NCBI RefSeq assembly: GCF_030052815.1
Contig: NC_079499.1
Span: 69,083,760-69,147,759, forward strand
Length of the DNA stretch: 64,000 bases
Reading direction: 5' to 3'
Origin: Hevea brasiliensis
Lineage: Eukaryota; Streptophyta; Magnoliopsida; Malpighiales; Euphorbiaceae
The notes below the pieces were generated by a model. The model was not told the origin of the DNA and ran no database searches. It saw only the letters and a program-made list of their open reading frames with translations. Shown here piece after piece: positions 24,101 to 34,561 of this stretch; position 1 is the first letter of the stretch, and the number at the start of each line of letters is the position of its first letter. Both the position numbers and the translations under genes were made by a program.

Positions 24101-25232
24101 TGCCGTCCAATTTACCAATTCCCATCCAAGTGTATAAATCACCATATAAACATGAAATAATTCACTAGGTTACTAAATCACCATGATCAACATTATTTCT
24201 CATCAATTATATGCACAACTATCTCATAAAAAACGTGACTCATGGCTGTCCAAAATTAAAACAACAATAACTCTTCAAACTCAAAATTTTCCTTCACCAA
24301 ACCAACACCCATAACATGCACACAAAACTTAACAAAGGAATTCTCAAAAAATGTAAACTTACCTTTGATTATAACTTGCTAAACCCTCACCAAACTTCTC
24401 AAATTTGGTATCCATATCTTCCTTGTGATGTGTAGACCATTTTTAATGAAGCCACTTAGGTGATTGGAGGTGAAATGAAGGTGGTTAATGGAGCTTTTTC
24501 AATTTGCGGCCATGGAGGTTTTTGGAGAAATTCATACGGCCATGGCAATTCCCAAGCTTGAAGATGAAATGGCAGATTTTATAATGGGTGTACACCTGCC
24601 CCTTTAGTCCTTAATTAATTCCCTAGTGGTCCACTCACAACATTTAAAACATATTATGTTTAAAGTGCTAATTACACAATTTTCACTCCACTTTTGGTTA
24701 TTTGCATTAGGTACCACTAAACTAATTTTTCATTTTATTTTCTAAGTGTAATATTATTTATTTTAATGGACATTTAGGTCAAAAGACAATTCGGGATGTC
24801 GATTGACCATAATGCCCCTGTTCGGGTTATATTCCCGATTTTTCGGTAACACCGGGTTTTGTCTGTTTTTCGATTTCTCACTTTTCTTTGTACTAATTAT
24901 TTAATTTTTCTTTGATATTTCTAATGATATTTATACTTCAATAAATATTTATTGGAGTCCTAAAAATATTTTCCGTGGTTCCCATGATCCAGGCTAGTCA
25001 ACTGTTCACGCCGTGACTTCCTGCATGTCACCCATCGCTAGGTTTCCCGGCTCACTTATTCGGTTACATTTCTTTGCTATGATTTTTCCTTTGTTTTCTT
25101 GTATTTTCTTTTCTTGTATTTCATTATTTATGTCTCCTCTCTCATAACAAGGTGTGGTTCTAGGCATCCTAGTGTCCTGACAAAGACTGTCACCTAATGC
25201 AATAACGCACTACCGAACTTAGGGGTGTTACA
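21196..25232 (-). mobile_element. A-2 5' LTR
   Basis: 4037 bp, minus strand, between the primer site and TSD ccaaa. Contains the family tandem array (22025-22180) and a shared 48-bp-type imperfect duplication of CAATTTAAAACAATAATATAC near 22710 and 22790. No coding sequence supported. Confidence 0.93.
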
Positions 25233-26525
25233 CCAAATGGAGTGATTCAAAAAAAGAAATTCAACTAGACAAAATAAGGAACATTTTCTATGAAGGAAGT
25301 TTTGTCAAATTCCAACAGTAAATCGACCAATGAAACAGTGCAACTTCGGAGCACCAAAACCGAAAATTGGCAATTTTGCCAAAATGACCTAAGCTTTGAG
25401 AAAGTGACCAAAACCAACAAGTTTTAAATGAAAAATGTAGTATGTTGGAAGTGCCAAAGTCAATGTACATATTTTCTATGCAAAAGTCAACATTTTAGTT
25501 GACTAATGAAGTGAATAGTGACATGAAAACTTGAAATAAGCTTGGAAATGGATTTGGTAATTGATTCCAACAAGTTTTAAATGCAAAATGTGGTACATCG
25601 GGAGTGTTAAAACTAATGTACCTATTGTCTATGCAAAAGTCAACATTTTTGTTGACCAATGAGGTGAATAGTGACACCAAAACTTGAAATTCAAAATTTG
25701 AAATTAGAAATGCAACTAGGGGACTTTAAATTGCAATTGGCAATTAATACTAGTAAATGTAAAACTCAAAATGTGGGATCTTAGTGTAATTAGAATTAAT
25801 ATATCCATTAAGTATAAAAAGGTTAACATTTTGGTTGACTAGTATGGTGAATAGTAATCAAAATGATTAGTGAATTAAGATGAAAATTTAGAACCAATTC
25901 TAAGCTTAAATGCTTAGAATTGTATGACAAATATGGACTATGCATCCTAGTCAAAATTGTTAAAAAGAAATTAGGCCATAAATTTGAAATCCATGAAATA
26001 TTCATGGATTACTTGAAACATGAAAAATAAGTCACCTAATTGATGTGAATAGATAGTTAGGGCATATATGCCCATCACAAATGGAATTCATAAAATATTA
26101 GTAACTCAACTTGAAATATAAAATTTGTAATTACATAAGTAGATTCTTGAATGTATAAATGAGAAAGGAAAAATGTTTTGAATACAATGGTACATGTGAA
26201 CCATTATTTAGAATTGTGATCAATATGAATAACATAATGAATGGATAAATAAACCATATTAATCTATGAATGAGACATTAGTTCTCATTATTGTAAAGAG
26301 GAGAAGTATTTTGAGTACAATGGTATAAAAGAATAATTGATGTGAATTGTGATCATATAAATGATCAAATGAATGTATGAATTATTATTGAAATTTATCA
26401 TGAAATAATGAAGTCATAAAGCACAATATATTAACATTTTAAAGTATTAAATGCCCTAGTATTCCTAACAAGATTGGTTTGGATAGTTTGGCATGCCAAT
26501 AGGGTATTGTTTTAGCAGTACTGCG

Positions 26526-26610
26526 AAAGGCTTTATGCCTATATTCATGGCTTTTATGCCCGTATTCATGGCTTTTATGCCCGTATGCATGGCTTTTATG
26601 CCCGATTATG
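26526..26610 (+). repeat. Short tandem repeat in B-1
   Basis: Units of CATGGCTTTTATGCCCGTATT type, equivalent to 8511-8580 in the C LTR. Shows that B and C LTRs share this module. Confidence 0.8.
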
Positions 26611-27763
26611 TGATATCATGGATTTTTAGCCATACTGACTGCATACATGGTTGACGTTCTGCGTCCCATAGTATGACGGCCCGAGGCACCGCGGTGTCCA
26701 GTGCCAACGACCCGTTATCCAGTCCAGTCGTCCAGTATAGGTTACTTGGGCATGGAAAAGTATAACTGTGATTGAACTGATTATTAAAGAAAATACGAAA
26801 ATTAAGAATCAGGAATGATTACAAAAATACAAAGAAGCTCAAGATCATGAAGAAAATAATTAACGAAATGCATGAAGAAGTTAATATCATAAAACCTGAT
26901 TAGCCCTCGACTAAACAATAAGTTAGTAATTATTCATTTATTATGAACACAATAGCAAGGAAATTATTATCTTTATTTGCATATTATATTTTCTTGTATT
27001 ATTGGCACCACTAAGCTTTATGCTTAGCGCGTCGCTTTTGCAACGCTGTGAGTAATCAAGATTTGGACAGAGGGCCCAGTAGACCACAGATTCGGTAACG
27101 CAGTTCACAGTTCTGCATAGTGTCCGTGTCACCTCACCATCCACAGTGCATTGGTAGGACACTAGGTCTCATTTTGTATTTTGAGATTTTTGTAAATTTT
27201 GTAATTAAACTCTTATTTTATCATATGTATTTGAACAAATGTAATATAATTTTGTATTAATGTAAGTACTTGTAATTTGTGATTATGAATCACATGTGAG
27301 AATTTATTTATGATTTGAGTCTAATGATGATGTGAAATGATTGAATGACAAATAAAGAGGAATTGTTTAGAAAATTGTGTTTGTGAAAGGAAAAGTGAAT
27401 ACATAACTGTGACTTGTACATGATTATCACATGAGATGAATGATTGAGAAATGAATGGTGAAAAATATTGAGATTTTGATATTGAAGTTTGAGAGTGATG
27501 AGATGATTGAATATGATCATAGGAAGTGTTTTTCACAGGTTCCGAAGAACTGTTTTCTCCATTTTTAGCCAGTACTCCGCCGGATTTTCTATAAAATTTT
27601 TGGAACCTCAAATAAATTACAATTTCAATAAATGAATTATATTTCACAAGTTATTTTCAAAACTATGATAAAAACGAATTAAGATAAAATAGAGTGCTCC
27701 AGCACACTGAGTGGCATAACTTGCTCGGCTACACTGTAGTCGGGTAAGGGGTGTCACACATAT

Positions 27764-28724
27764 ATCCATCAATTTCATCATTTATCATGTAATTCTAATG
27801 TAATTCACTTTATTTTCATCATTATAAGAGGAAGAAGTAAGAATTTAGCACTAACCTTAGGAGGGCAGAATTTTCTTTTAGCCAAACTTTAATTTTCCTT
27901 CACTTTCTTGGTAGCCAATCACCTTAGCAAGGCTCTAGGATAATTTTTTAGTAGTAGGACTTAAGGAAAATATGGTGATAATTTAAGGTTTTGTGAGCTA
28001 GAAGAGCTCAATAATGGAGGAAGGCTTTAAGAGGTGTGTTTCCACCAACATATGGAAAAGGAAGAAGAAGACTTAATTTTTGATTTAGTTTATCTCTTTT
28101 TAACTTGATTTATGAGTGCTTGTTGGGTTGTGATTGGCTATGGGATTTTTATTGCATCATGGTGAGACATGTATGATGTAATAAGTCTCATTTACTTTTA
28201 TTTTCTTTTTCTTTTCTTTTCTACTCATTTTCAATTTAATTTTTAGCAATACTTATTCATATTTTGTGTCATAATAATTATTTACTTAACTGGACAAGTC
28301 GGCCAAAAATCACCTTGGAAGGCGAAATGACCAAAATGCCCTCCGTTTGGCTTGACAGACCAAAATTGTCTGTACTGATTGAAAATTTTTCCTAAGCATT
28401 TTCACGGAATTCTAATGCCATAGGAACCTTAATGACCTTCTCTGGAGTACCAAAAATTATTTTATGAATTTTCTCCCGGGTTTAGGGCTCCTAGTTGCGA
28501 GAACCGCAACTTTCCATTGGCTTACCCATCGCTAGGGCCCCAGCTCATTTAATTTGGTTGTATTTTATTTCTAAAATTTTTTCTTAATTTTTATTACACT
28601 TATTTGAGTTATTTATGACTCCTCACTCTAGTCTAAATATTTTTCCAGACGTTCTAGCTGTCCAGACTGACACCAATTACCGGAATGGTAGAATGTGTGG
28701 AATTACTACAGTGAGGGTGTTATA
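27764..28724 (-). mobile_element. C-1 inverted LTR, right part (LTR start on the minus strand)
   Basis: Continues 12818 after B-1; reverse complement of about 5600-6560. Ends at 28724, reading TATAACACCCTCACTG on the minus strand (TG changed to TA). Confidence 0.9.
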
Positions 28725-28742
28725 ATTCTTTCCCTCTAATAA
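28725..28742 (-). promoter_or_regulatory. Polypurine tract of C-1
   Basis: Minus strand TTATTAGAGGGAAAGAAT next to the LTR start, preceded by TTTCGAGGACAAAATTTTT, the same pol-end relic as in family A. Interrupted by pyrimidines, so weaker than the A-2 tract. Confidence 0.75.
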
Positions 28743-28900
28743 AAATTTTGTCCTCGAAATTTACCGGTTGTATGTATCTGAGATAATTCCTTTACCTTTC
28801 TATTACTCCCTCTGTCTACTTCTTTTATATATATATGGTACTATTTAGTCTTTTCGAATATATCATTATACACTTAGGCATATCATAAGGGAAGGATACT
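28743..28900 (-). other. C-1 short noncoding 3' part of the interior
   Basis: About 160 bases between the gag stop and the polypurine tract, with a TA microsatellite near 28827-28838. No pol sequence. Confidence 0.7.
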
Positions 28901-29150
28901 TTACCTCAAATTCACATTTGAGGCTTCTTGCTCCTCTCCGGCTTGGGTGACATTTGGAAGTGGTGTTACTATTGTACTTGGTCCTTCCATGACCTCTGTT
29001 TGGGTCCGTGGTAAATTCCTCTTAGGACAATCTTTCAGGCGATGGTCTATGGCCCCGCATCTATAACAGGCTCCAGTCAATCCCCTACATTCACCTTTAT
29101 GCCACTTGTTACAATGGCCATATTTTCTTGCTAGTCTTGGCGCACTCACT
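28901..29150 (-). pseudogene. gag: C-1 gag, nucleocapsid end
   Basis: Minus-strand frame 29149-28901 with a first partial knuckle (KYGHCNKWHKGECRG) and a fully conserved CCHC knuckle CYRCGAIDHRLKDC (CX2CX4HX4C, all four ligands present), followed by a short tail and stop. It is the C-terminal part of the gag that begins at 32888; B-2 splits the two. The intact knuckle suggests the element coded for a working nucleocapsid at insertion. Confidence 0.88.
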
Positions 29151-29155
29151 ACTAG
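29151..29155. repeat. TSD actag, left copy (B-2 insertion)
   Basis: actag before B-2 equals actag at 32260-32264. Confidence 0.92.
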
Positions 29156-32100
29156 TGTAACACCCTCCTGGTAACAACTCCGTACATTCTACTGTTCCGG
29201 TGACCAGTGTTGGTCTGGACAGCTAGAACGATCGAAAAAATATTTAAACTAAAGTGAGGGACCATAATTAACTCAAATATTAATAAGAAAAATTTACTAA
29301 AAATTTTAGAAATAAAATACAACTAAGTTAAATGAGCCGGTGCCCAAGCGATGGGTAACCTAGAGGGAAGTTGTGGTTCTCGCAACTAGGAGCCCTAGAC
29401 CCAGGGAAAAATTCATAAAATAATTTTTGGGACTCCAGAGAAGGGTCATTGAGGTCCCTATGGCATTAGAATGCCAAGAAAATATTTAGAAAATTTTTTC
29501 AATCGGTACAGATAATTTTGACCCGTTAAGCCAAACGGAGGGCATTTTGGTCATTTCGCCTTCAAAGACGATTTTTGGCCGACTTGTCCAGTTAAGTAAA
29601 TAATTATTATGATCTAAAATATGAATAAATATTGCTAAAAATTAAATTAAAAATGAATAGAAAAGAAAGAAAAAGAAAATGACTGAAATCCTTAATTATG
29701 ACATCACCATGATGTCATTTAAGTGCCCTCCACTAATCACCATTCAACAACACAACAAAAATTCTTTAAAAAGGGAAAAATGACAAATTAAGAAACCATT
29801 TTCTGGTTTCTTCTTCTTCCAAAGCCGTGACCCTCTCTTCCACTCCCTCCATGAAAAATTTTCTTTCATTACTTCCATTTCCCATGAAATTCCACTGCTA
29901 AACCCTAGACACCTTTCATTAAAACTTGTCCATACCTCTTGGGAAAGTGTTTGGCAGCCTAGAAAAGGAAAGAAAGTGAAGTTTTAGCTTGAGAAAATTC
30001 TGCCCTACAAGAGGTTAGTGCTTATTTATGCATATATTTCTTTTATTCCATGTTAGGGACTTGAAATTAATATGAAATTGTGAATTAAATGGACTAAAAC
30101 TCATGTGTATGTATACCATGGAATTCGGCTGCCTAGTGAGGGTTATGACTTTGATGGTTTAGATGGGCTTAGAATGGATTAGAGAGGGTGTTTAAAGTGT
30201 ATATATATACATGTAATGAATGAAAGTGTTTAATTAAGGTGGGTGGTGTGAACCTTGAATTTGAGCTAGGGTTTGGGAGTGAAAATTGGACTTGGCTTAT
30301 GAAATTGTTAAAGTACATTCTAATAGTCAATTAGTGACCATTTGAGGTAAGTTGACCATAATTTGGACTGAAATATAGCATGGCAAAGTGAAATGGTAGG
30401 CTGCCTAGGGACAGCAGCAAGGAGGCTGTGAGTCCAGCCTGTTTGGACTGCCATATCTTTAGCTGTGTAGGTTCAATTGGTGTTTGGCCAATTGGACATG
30501 AAACTAGACTTATAATGACACAATTTTTCTGAAGAAACCATGCCCAAAAGACCAAGGCAAGTGGACCAAAAGTTGGCCCCAATCCGGATACCCTGCAAGC
30601 AAATTCTGCAGAATGACCAAATGAACAAGAACTGTTCATTTGGCCATAACTCACTGTAGAATGGTCCATTTGACCTGAAATTTTTACAGAAACAAGATGA
30701 GATATAGACAAACAACTTTCATTGAGAAACCTACCCCAAATTATGACCAGAACCTATTCAACAAGGTAGTGGCCGTCACTGTTCATGGTACTATAGATTT
30801 GGTAAATTCTACAGATTTGAAATCCGGCCAGCTGTGGTTTTTGGACCATATCTGGAGCTACAAAACTCCAAATGGAGTGATTCAAAAAAGGAAATTCAGC
30901 TAGAGAAAATAAGGAACAACTTTCATGTTTACCATTTCCTCAAATTTCCACTGCAACAGTACCCAATAGAACAGTAAAGTTGGGTTACAAAAACTGAAAA
31001 TTCTGCTTCCCTTGGTTTAAACTTAAAAATGGTATTAATGCTTAATGCCAACAAGTTTTGAATGCAAAATGTGGTATGTTGGGAGTGTCAAAACCAATGT
31101 ACCTATTTTCTATCAAAAAGTCAACATTTTTGTTGACCAATGAGGTGAATAGTGACACCAAAACTTGAAATTCAAAATTTGAAGAATTCAAAAGTATCAA
31201 ATGCCCTAGTATACCTAACAAGATTGGTTTGGATAGTTTGGCATGCCAATAGGGTTCAGTTAGCAGTACTGCACATGGCATTATGCCATTATATGATTTT
31301 ATGGCTTTTAGCCATTTTGACATTGTGTTGAGACTTGGCCTCGTGCCTAATATTATTTACAGCTTGTTAGCTGTTCTGTTGCACACCGGGAGATACATAT
31401 GTGACCGATGGTGTGACGGCCCGAGGTACTTGATACCCAAAGGCTGCCATTACCGCTTATCCAAATTACAGTCATTTAGTATAGGTTACTTGGGCAACCA
31501 AATGAATGAAAGTGGACAAAGTTAACGAAATAAATGGATATACAAATACAAAACAAATAAGACTTATACATTCAATGCATATTTATTTTCTGCTATTTTC
31601 TTTTATTTTATTATTGCACCACTAAGCATCATTGCTTAGCGCGTTGCTTTTGCCACGCGTAGGTTCTGGAGATACTAATCGAGAGCCCAGTAGACCGCAG
31701 ACTGGGTGAGACATCCTGCAGCTCTGCATAGTGTCCGTGTCACCTCACCATCTACAGTGCATTGGTAGGACACTAGGTGTCATTTTGGTATTTTGTAACT
31801 AATTTTTATTTTCTCATATGTAATTGAACCTATGTAATGTATTTTGAGGTTCATGTAAATAATGAAGATTTATGGTTATGTATGAAAGTAATTTGAGTAT
31901 TTATTTGTTGCTTATATATGAGTACCCTGAGAAATGATTGATTGAGAAATGATGTTGAAAAATATTGAGTTTGTGATGACATTGGAGTTTGAGAATGATT
32001 GAATACGATTATTGGAAGTGTTTTTCACAGGTTCCGAAGAACTGTTTTCTCCATTTTTAGCCGGTACTTTGCCGGATTTTCTATAAAATTTTCGGAACCT

Positions 32101-32259
32101 CAAATAAATTATAATTTCGATAAATGGCTCAAATATATTATATTTCACAAGTTATATTCAAAACTATGACAAAAATTGATTAAATTAAAATAGAGGGTGC
32201 CGATACACCGTGTGACATTGCTTACTCGGATATACTGTACACGGGTAAGGGGTGTCACA
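29156..32259 (+). mobile_element. B-2: solo LTR of family B (short form), inside the C-1 gag
   Basis: 3104 bp, TGTAACACCCTCCTGG...GGGTAAGGGGTGTCACA, TSD actag. Lacks the ~750-bp C-like segment present in B-1; the junction near 31180 resembles that in B-3 near 40250, so the short form is a subfamily feature. Contains the ~200-bp repeats (anchors at about 30451, 30644 and 30846). No supported gene. Confidence 0.92.
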
Positions 32260-32264
32260 ACTAG

Positions 32265-32888
32265 TGTTTCTGGTTGATCTCTTCTAGGTATAGGCCTGGG
32301 TCTAAATCTCTTAATTTGATCAGATGTCTAACTTAACTGTTCTCTCGGCCTCTTATTACTAGACTGTCCAAATTTCCTCTTTTGCTAATCACTACTCCTC
32401 TTCTGTTCCTCTTCATGAACACAGCTAATATATTTCTTTTTGAACTCTATCAGAAAGAATTTCCAAGTTACGTCGGCTGGTGGCACTACCTTGGTTACAA
32501 CATCCCACCACCGATATGCAGCTTCTTGTAACAATGAAACTGCACACTCCAAACTCTGTTCTGGTGTGCAATGGAACTGCTGCAGGACTCTTTCAGTCCT
32601 TTCTAACCAATACTCAACCATTAAAGAATCGTCTTCCTTTCTACCATTGAAATCTATAGCTCCATACTTCCTAATTTTTCCTAGAGGTGATTGCCGCTGA
32701 GGCAGTGGTGGAATAACCCCAGTCATCTATCGAAAGATTTCAGTCATCTGCTCAAACAAGGCCTGTTGGGGTTGTACAGGCACCTCTTGCACTGGTGGAG
32801 TAGGATCTCCCCGATTTCCAATATCACTCTCAGTCAGGATACGGCTTACTACTTCTTCTTCTACTGCCCTCTGCGATTCTGAGTCCAT
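32265..32888 (-). pseudogene. gag: C-1 gag, N-terminal and capsid part
   Basis: Starts at ATG 32888 (MDSESQRAVEEEVVSR), about 125 bases after the primer site. A TAG stop (FR*MTG) interrupts it near 32726. The next frame (32726-32385) has the capsid domain start: YGAIDFNGRKEDD, VEYWLERTERVLQQ, EAAYRWWDVV and TWKFFLIEFKKKY. The frame is lost again near 32385, and the remainder to 32265 is damaged before B-2 cuts it. With 28901-29150 this makes one gag. No pol follows. Confidence 0.87.
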
Positions 32889-33012
32889 ACCTTAACCTAA
32901 AATAACCAAGAAAACATATCTGCATTAGTGTCACCTCGACTCATATGAATGCAATGCATGTTATGCACACTATCCCATTCCATCTATCTATGCCTAGGAA
33001 TGCCTAAACCGT

Positions 33013-33024
33013 GCTCTGATACTA
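33013..33024 (-). promoter_or_regulatory. Primer-binding site of C-1 (inverted)
   Basis: Minus strand TAGTATCAGAGC, close to the Met-tRNA site TGGTATCAGAGC, a few bases after the minus-strand LTR end at 33030. Confidence 0.8.
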
Positions 33025-33029
33025 ATAAA

Positions 33030-33795
33030 TATAACACCCCTCACCCGACTACAGTGTAGCCGATCAAAGTGTACTACATTCGGTGCTGGAGTACCCTATC
33101 TTATCTTACTTTATTCCTTTAATCATTTTCAAGTTATTATTTTTTAATATCAATTATTTTCAACGGAGAAACTAATGGAGTTTTCTCTATTTTATTAACG
33201 TTTGACGTATTTCACTATTCATCTACTTGAAATTTTCAATAATATTTTAAAATAAAAATCTCATCAATAATTCTCATAATCATCTCATCATTTCATGCAT
33301 CATCATTTCTGATAGTGTCCATACATTTTGATTCTTATTCATTACCATGCATATTAATTCATGCTCATTTCATATATCAAAAATTTCAAATTTTCCATTA
33401 ATTACATAATTTACAGTTTACATAATACACAAATTAATTACAATTTCATAATTTATATTTCAACATGATAATTAATTATAAATACACAAAATAACTTTTG
33501 TGAGCCCTATCTACATGCATTGCTGAGGAGGTGACAACTTGAACACTTCTGACACTTCTACCGATCTGGACTCCAAAAATCACAGTCAAAGTACCTGCGC
33601 GAGGAAACAAATCCATCGCGTCAAGCATTGCTGCTTAGTGGTACAATAATATAACAAGAAGATAATATATACAAAAAAAAAAGATTAGCAATGGAAACAT
33701 AATTGAATCAAGTAGTAGTAAATGAAATTTTGTAATTGTAGAAACGAAAATACATTACTCCTAGAATTAATCAGATATCGAATATTATTATCAGA
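33030..33795 (-). mobile_element. C-1 inverted LTR tail (minus strand)
   Basis: LTR 3' end in reverse (TATAACACCCCTCACCCGAC at the left edge). Clear similarity to the LTR tail runs to about 33690 and fades toward the centre, so the exact junction with the plus-strand tail is uncertain. Confidence 0.8.
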
Positions 33796-34561
33796 TAAAC
33801 TCAGTACTTCCAAAGAGGAAAAAATTAGCATATAAGATAGATAATACTAGAAACATCATAGTAAATCAAATTGATTCCTGAACACTTAAATTACGCTCTA
33901 TTTTTTTTTTCTTAATTTATATATATTATTTTCTTGTTATATTATTGCACCACTAAGCAGCAATGCTTAGCGTGATGGATTTGTTTCCTCGCGCAGGTAC
34001 TTTGACTGAGATTTTTGGAGTCTAGATCGATAGAAGTGTCAAAAGTGTTCAAGTTGCCACATTCTCAGCAATGCATGTAGATAGGGCTCACAAAAGTTAT
34101 TTTATGTATTTATAATTAGTTATCATGTTAAAATATAAATTATGAAATTGTAATTAATTTGTGTATTATGTAAATTGTAAATTATTTAATTAATGGAAAT
34201 TTGAAATTTTTGATATATGAAATGAGCATGAATGAATATGCATGGTAATGAATAAGAATTGAAATGTATGGACACTATCAGAAATGATGATGCATGAAAT
34301 GATGCGATGATTATGAGAATTATTGATGAGATTTTTAGTTTAAAATATTATTGAAAATTTCAAGCAGATGAATAGTGAAATACGTCAAACGTTAATAAAA
34401 TATGGAAAACTCTGTTAGTTTCTCTGTTGAAAAATAATTAATATTAAAAGATAATAACTAGAAAATAATTAAAGGAATAAAGTAAGATAAGATAGGGTAC
34501 TCCGGCACCGAATGTAGCACACTTTGCTCGGCTACACTGTAGTCGGGTGAGGGGTGTTACA
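33796..34561 (+). mobile_element. C-1 3' LTR tail (plus strand)
   Basis: Matches about 9030-9912 of the plus-strand LTR, including CACCACTAAGCAGCAATGC and the end GGGTGAGGGGTGTTACA. Together with 33030-33795 it forms an inverted repeat with its symmetry centre near 33795. The LTR end is followed by TSD tacac. Confidence 0.85.

Larger units (their letters stand above)
14699..25232 (-). mobile_element. A-2: structurally complete gag-only LTR retrotransposon, family A
   Basis: Minus-strand element of 10,534 bp with TSD ccaaa. 5' LTR 21196-25232 (4037 bp), primer site 21177-21187, gag 21045-19822, noncoding 3' part, polypurine tract about 18720-18735, 3' LTR 14699-18719 (4021 bp). The LTRs are almost identical over long stretches, so this is the youngest insertion in its stack. 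No protease, RT, RNase H or integrase motif is present in the ~2.5 kb interior. It would need pol proteins in trans, and its gag frame is also damaged. Confidence 0.93.
12819..27758 (+). mobile_element. B-1: solo LTR of family B (long form), interrupted by A-2
   Basis: Plus-strand LTR 12819-14698 and 25238-27758, TSD catat. Starts TGTAACACCCTCCCGG and ends GGGTAAGGGGTGTCACA. About 4.4 kb without A-2, longer than B-2 and B-3 (~3.0-3.1 kb): it keeps a segment at about 25690-26440 that those two lack and that resembles the C LTR at 7919-8400. It also holds a partial tandem duplication around 25400-25680. No interior is attached, as expected for a solo LTR left by LTR-LTR recombination. Confidence 0.9.
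5600..34561 (+). mobile_element. C-1: gag-only LTR retrotransposon, family C, with inverted interior
   Basis: Flanked by tacac on both sides. Layout: complete plus-strand LTR 5600-9912; ten bases of primer-site region 9913-9922; minus-strand LTR 9923-12818 plus 27764-28724 (lacking its last ~450 bp, with B-1 nested inside); minus-strand interior 28725-33029 (B-2 nested in gag); minus-strand LTR tail from 33030 to about 33.7-33.8 kb; plus-strand LTR tail from there to 34561. The outer ends are correct LTR ends, so the interior appears inverted between two LTRs of one element. The interior has gag only. Confidence 0.85.
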
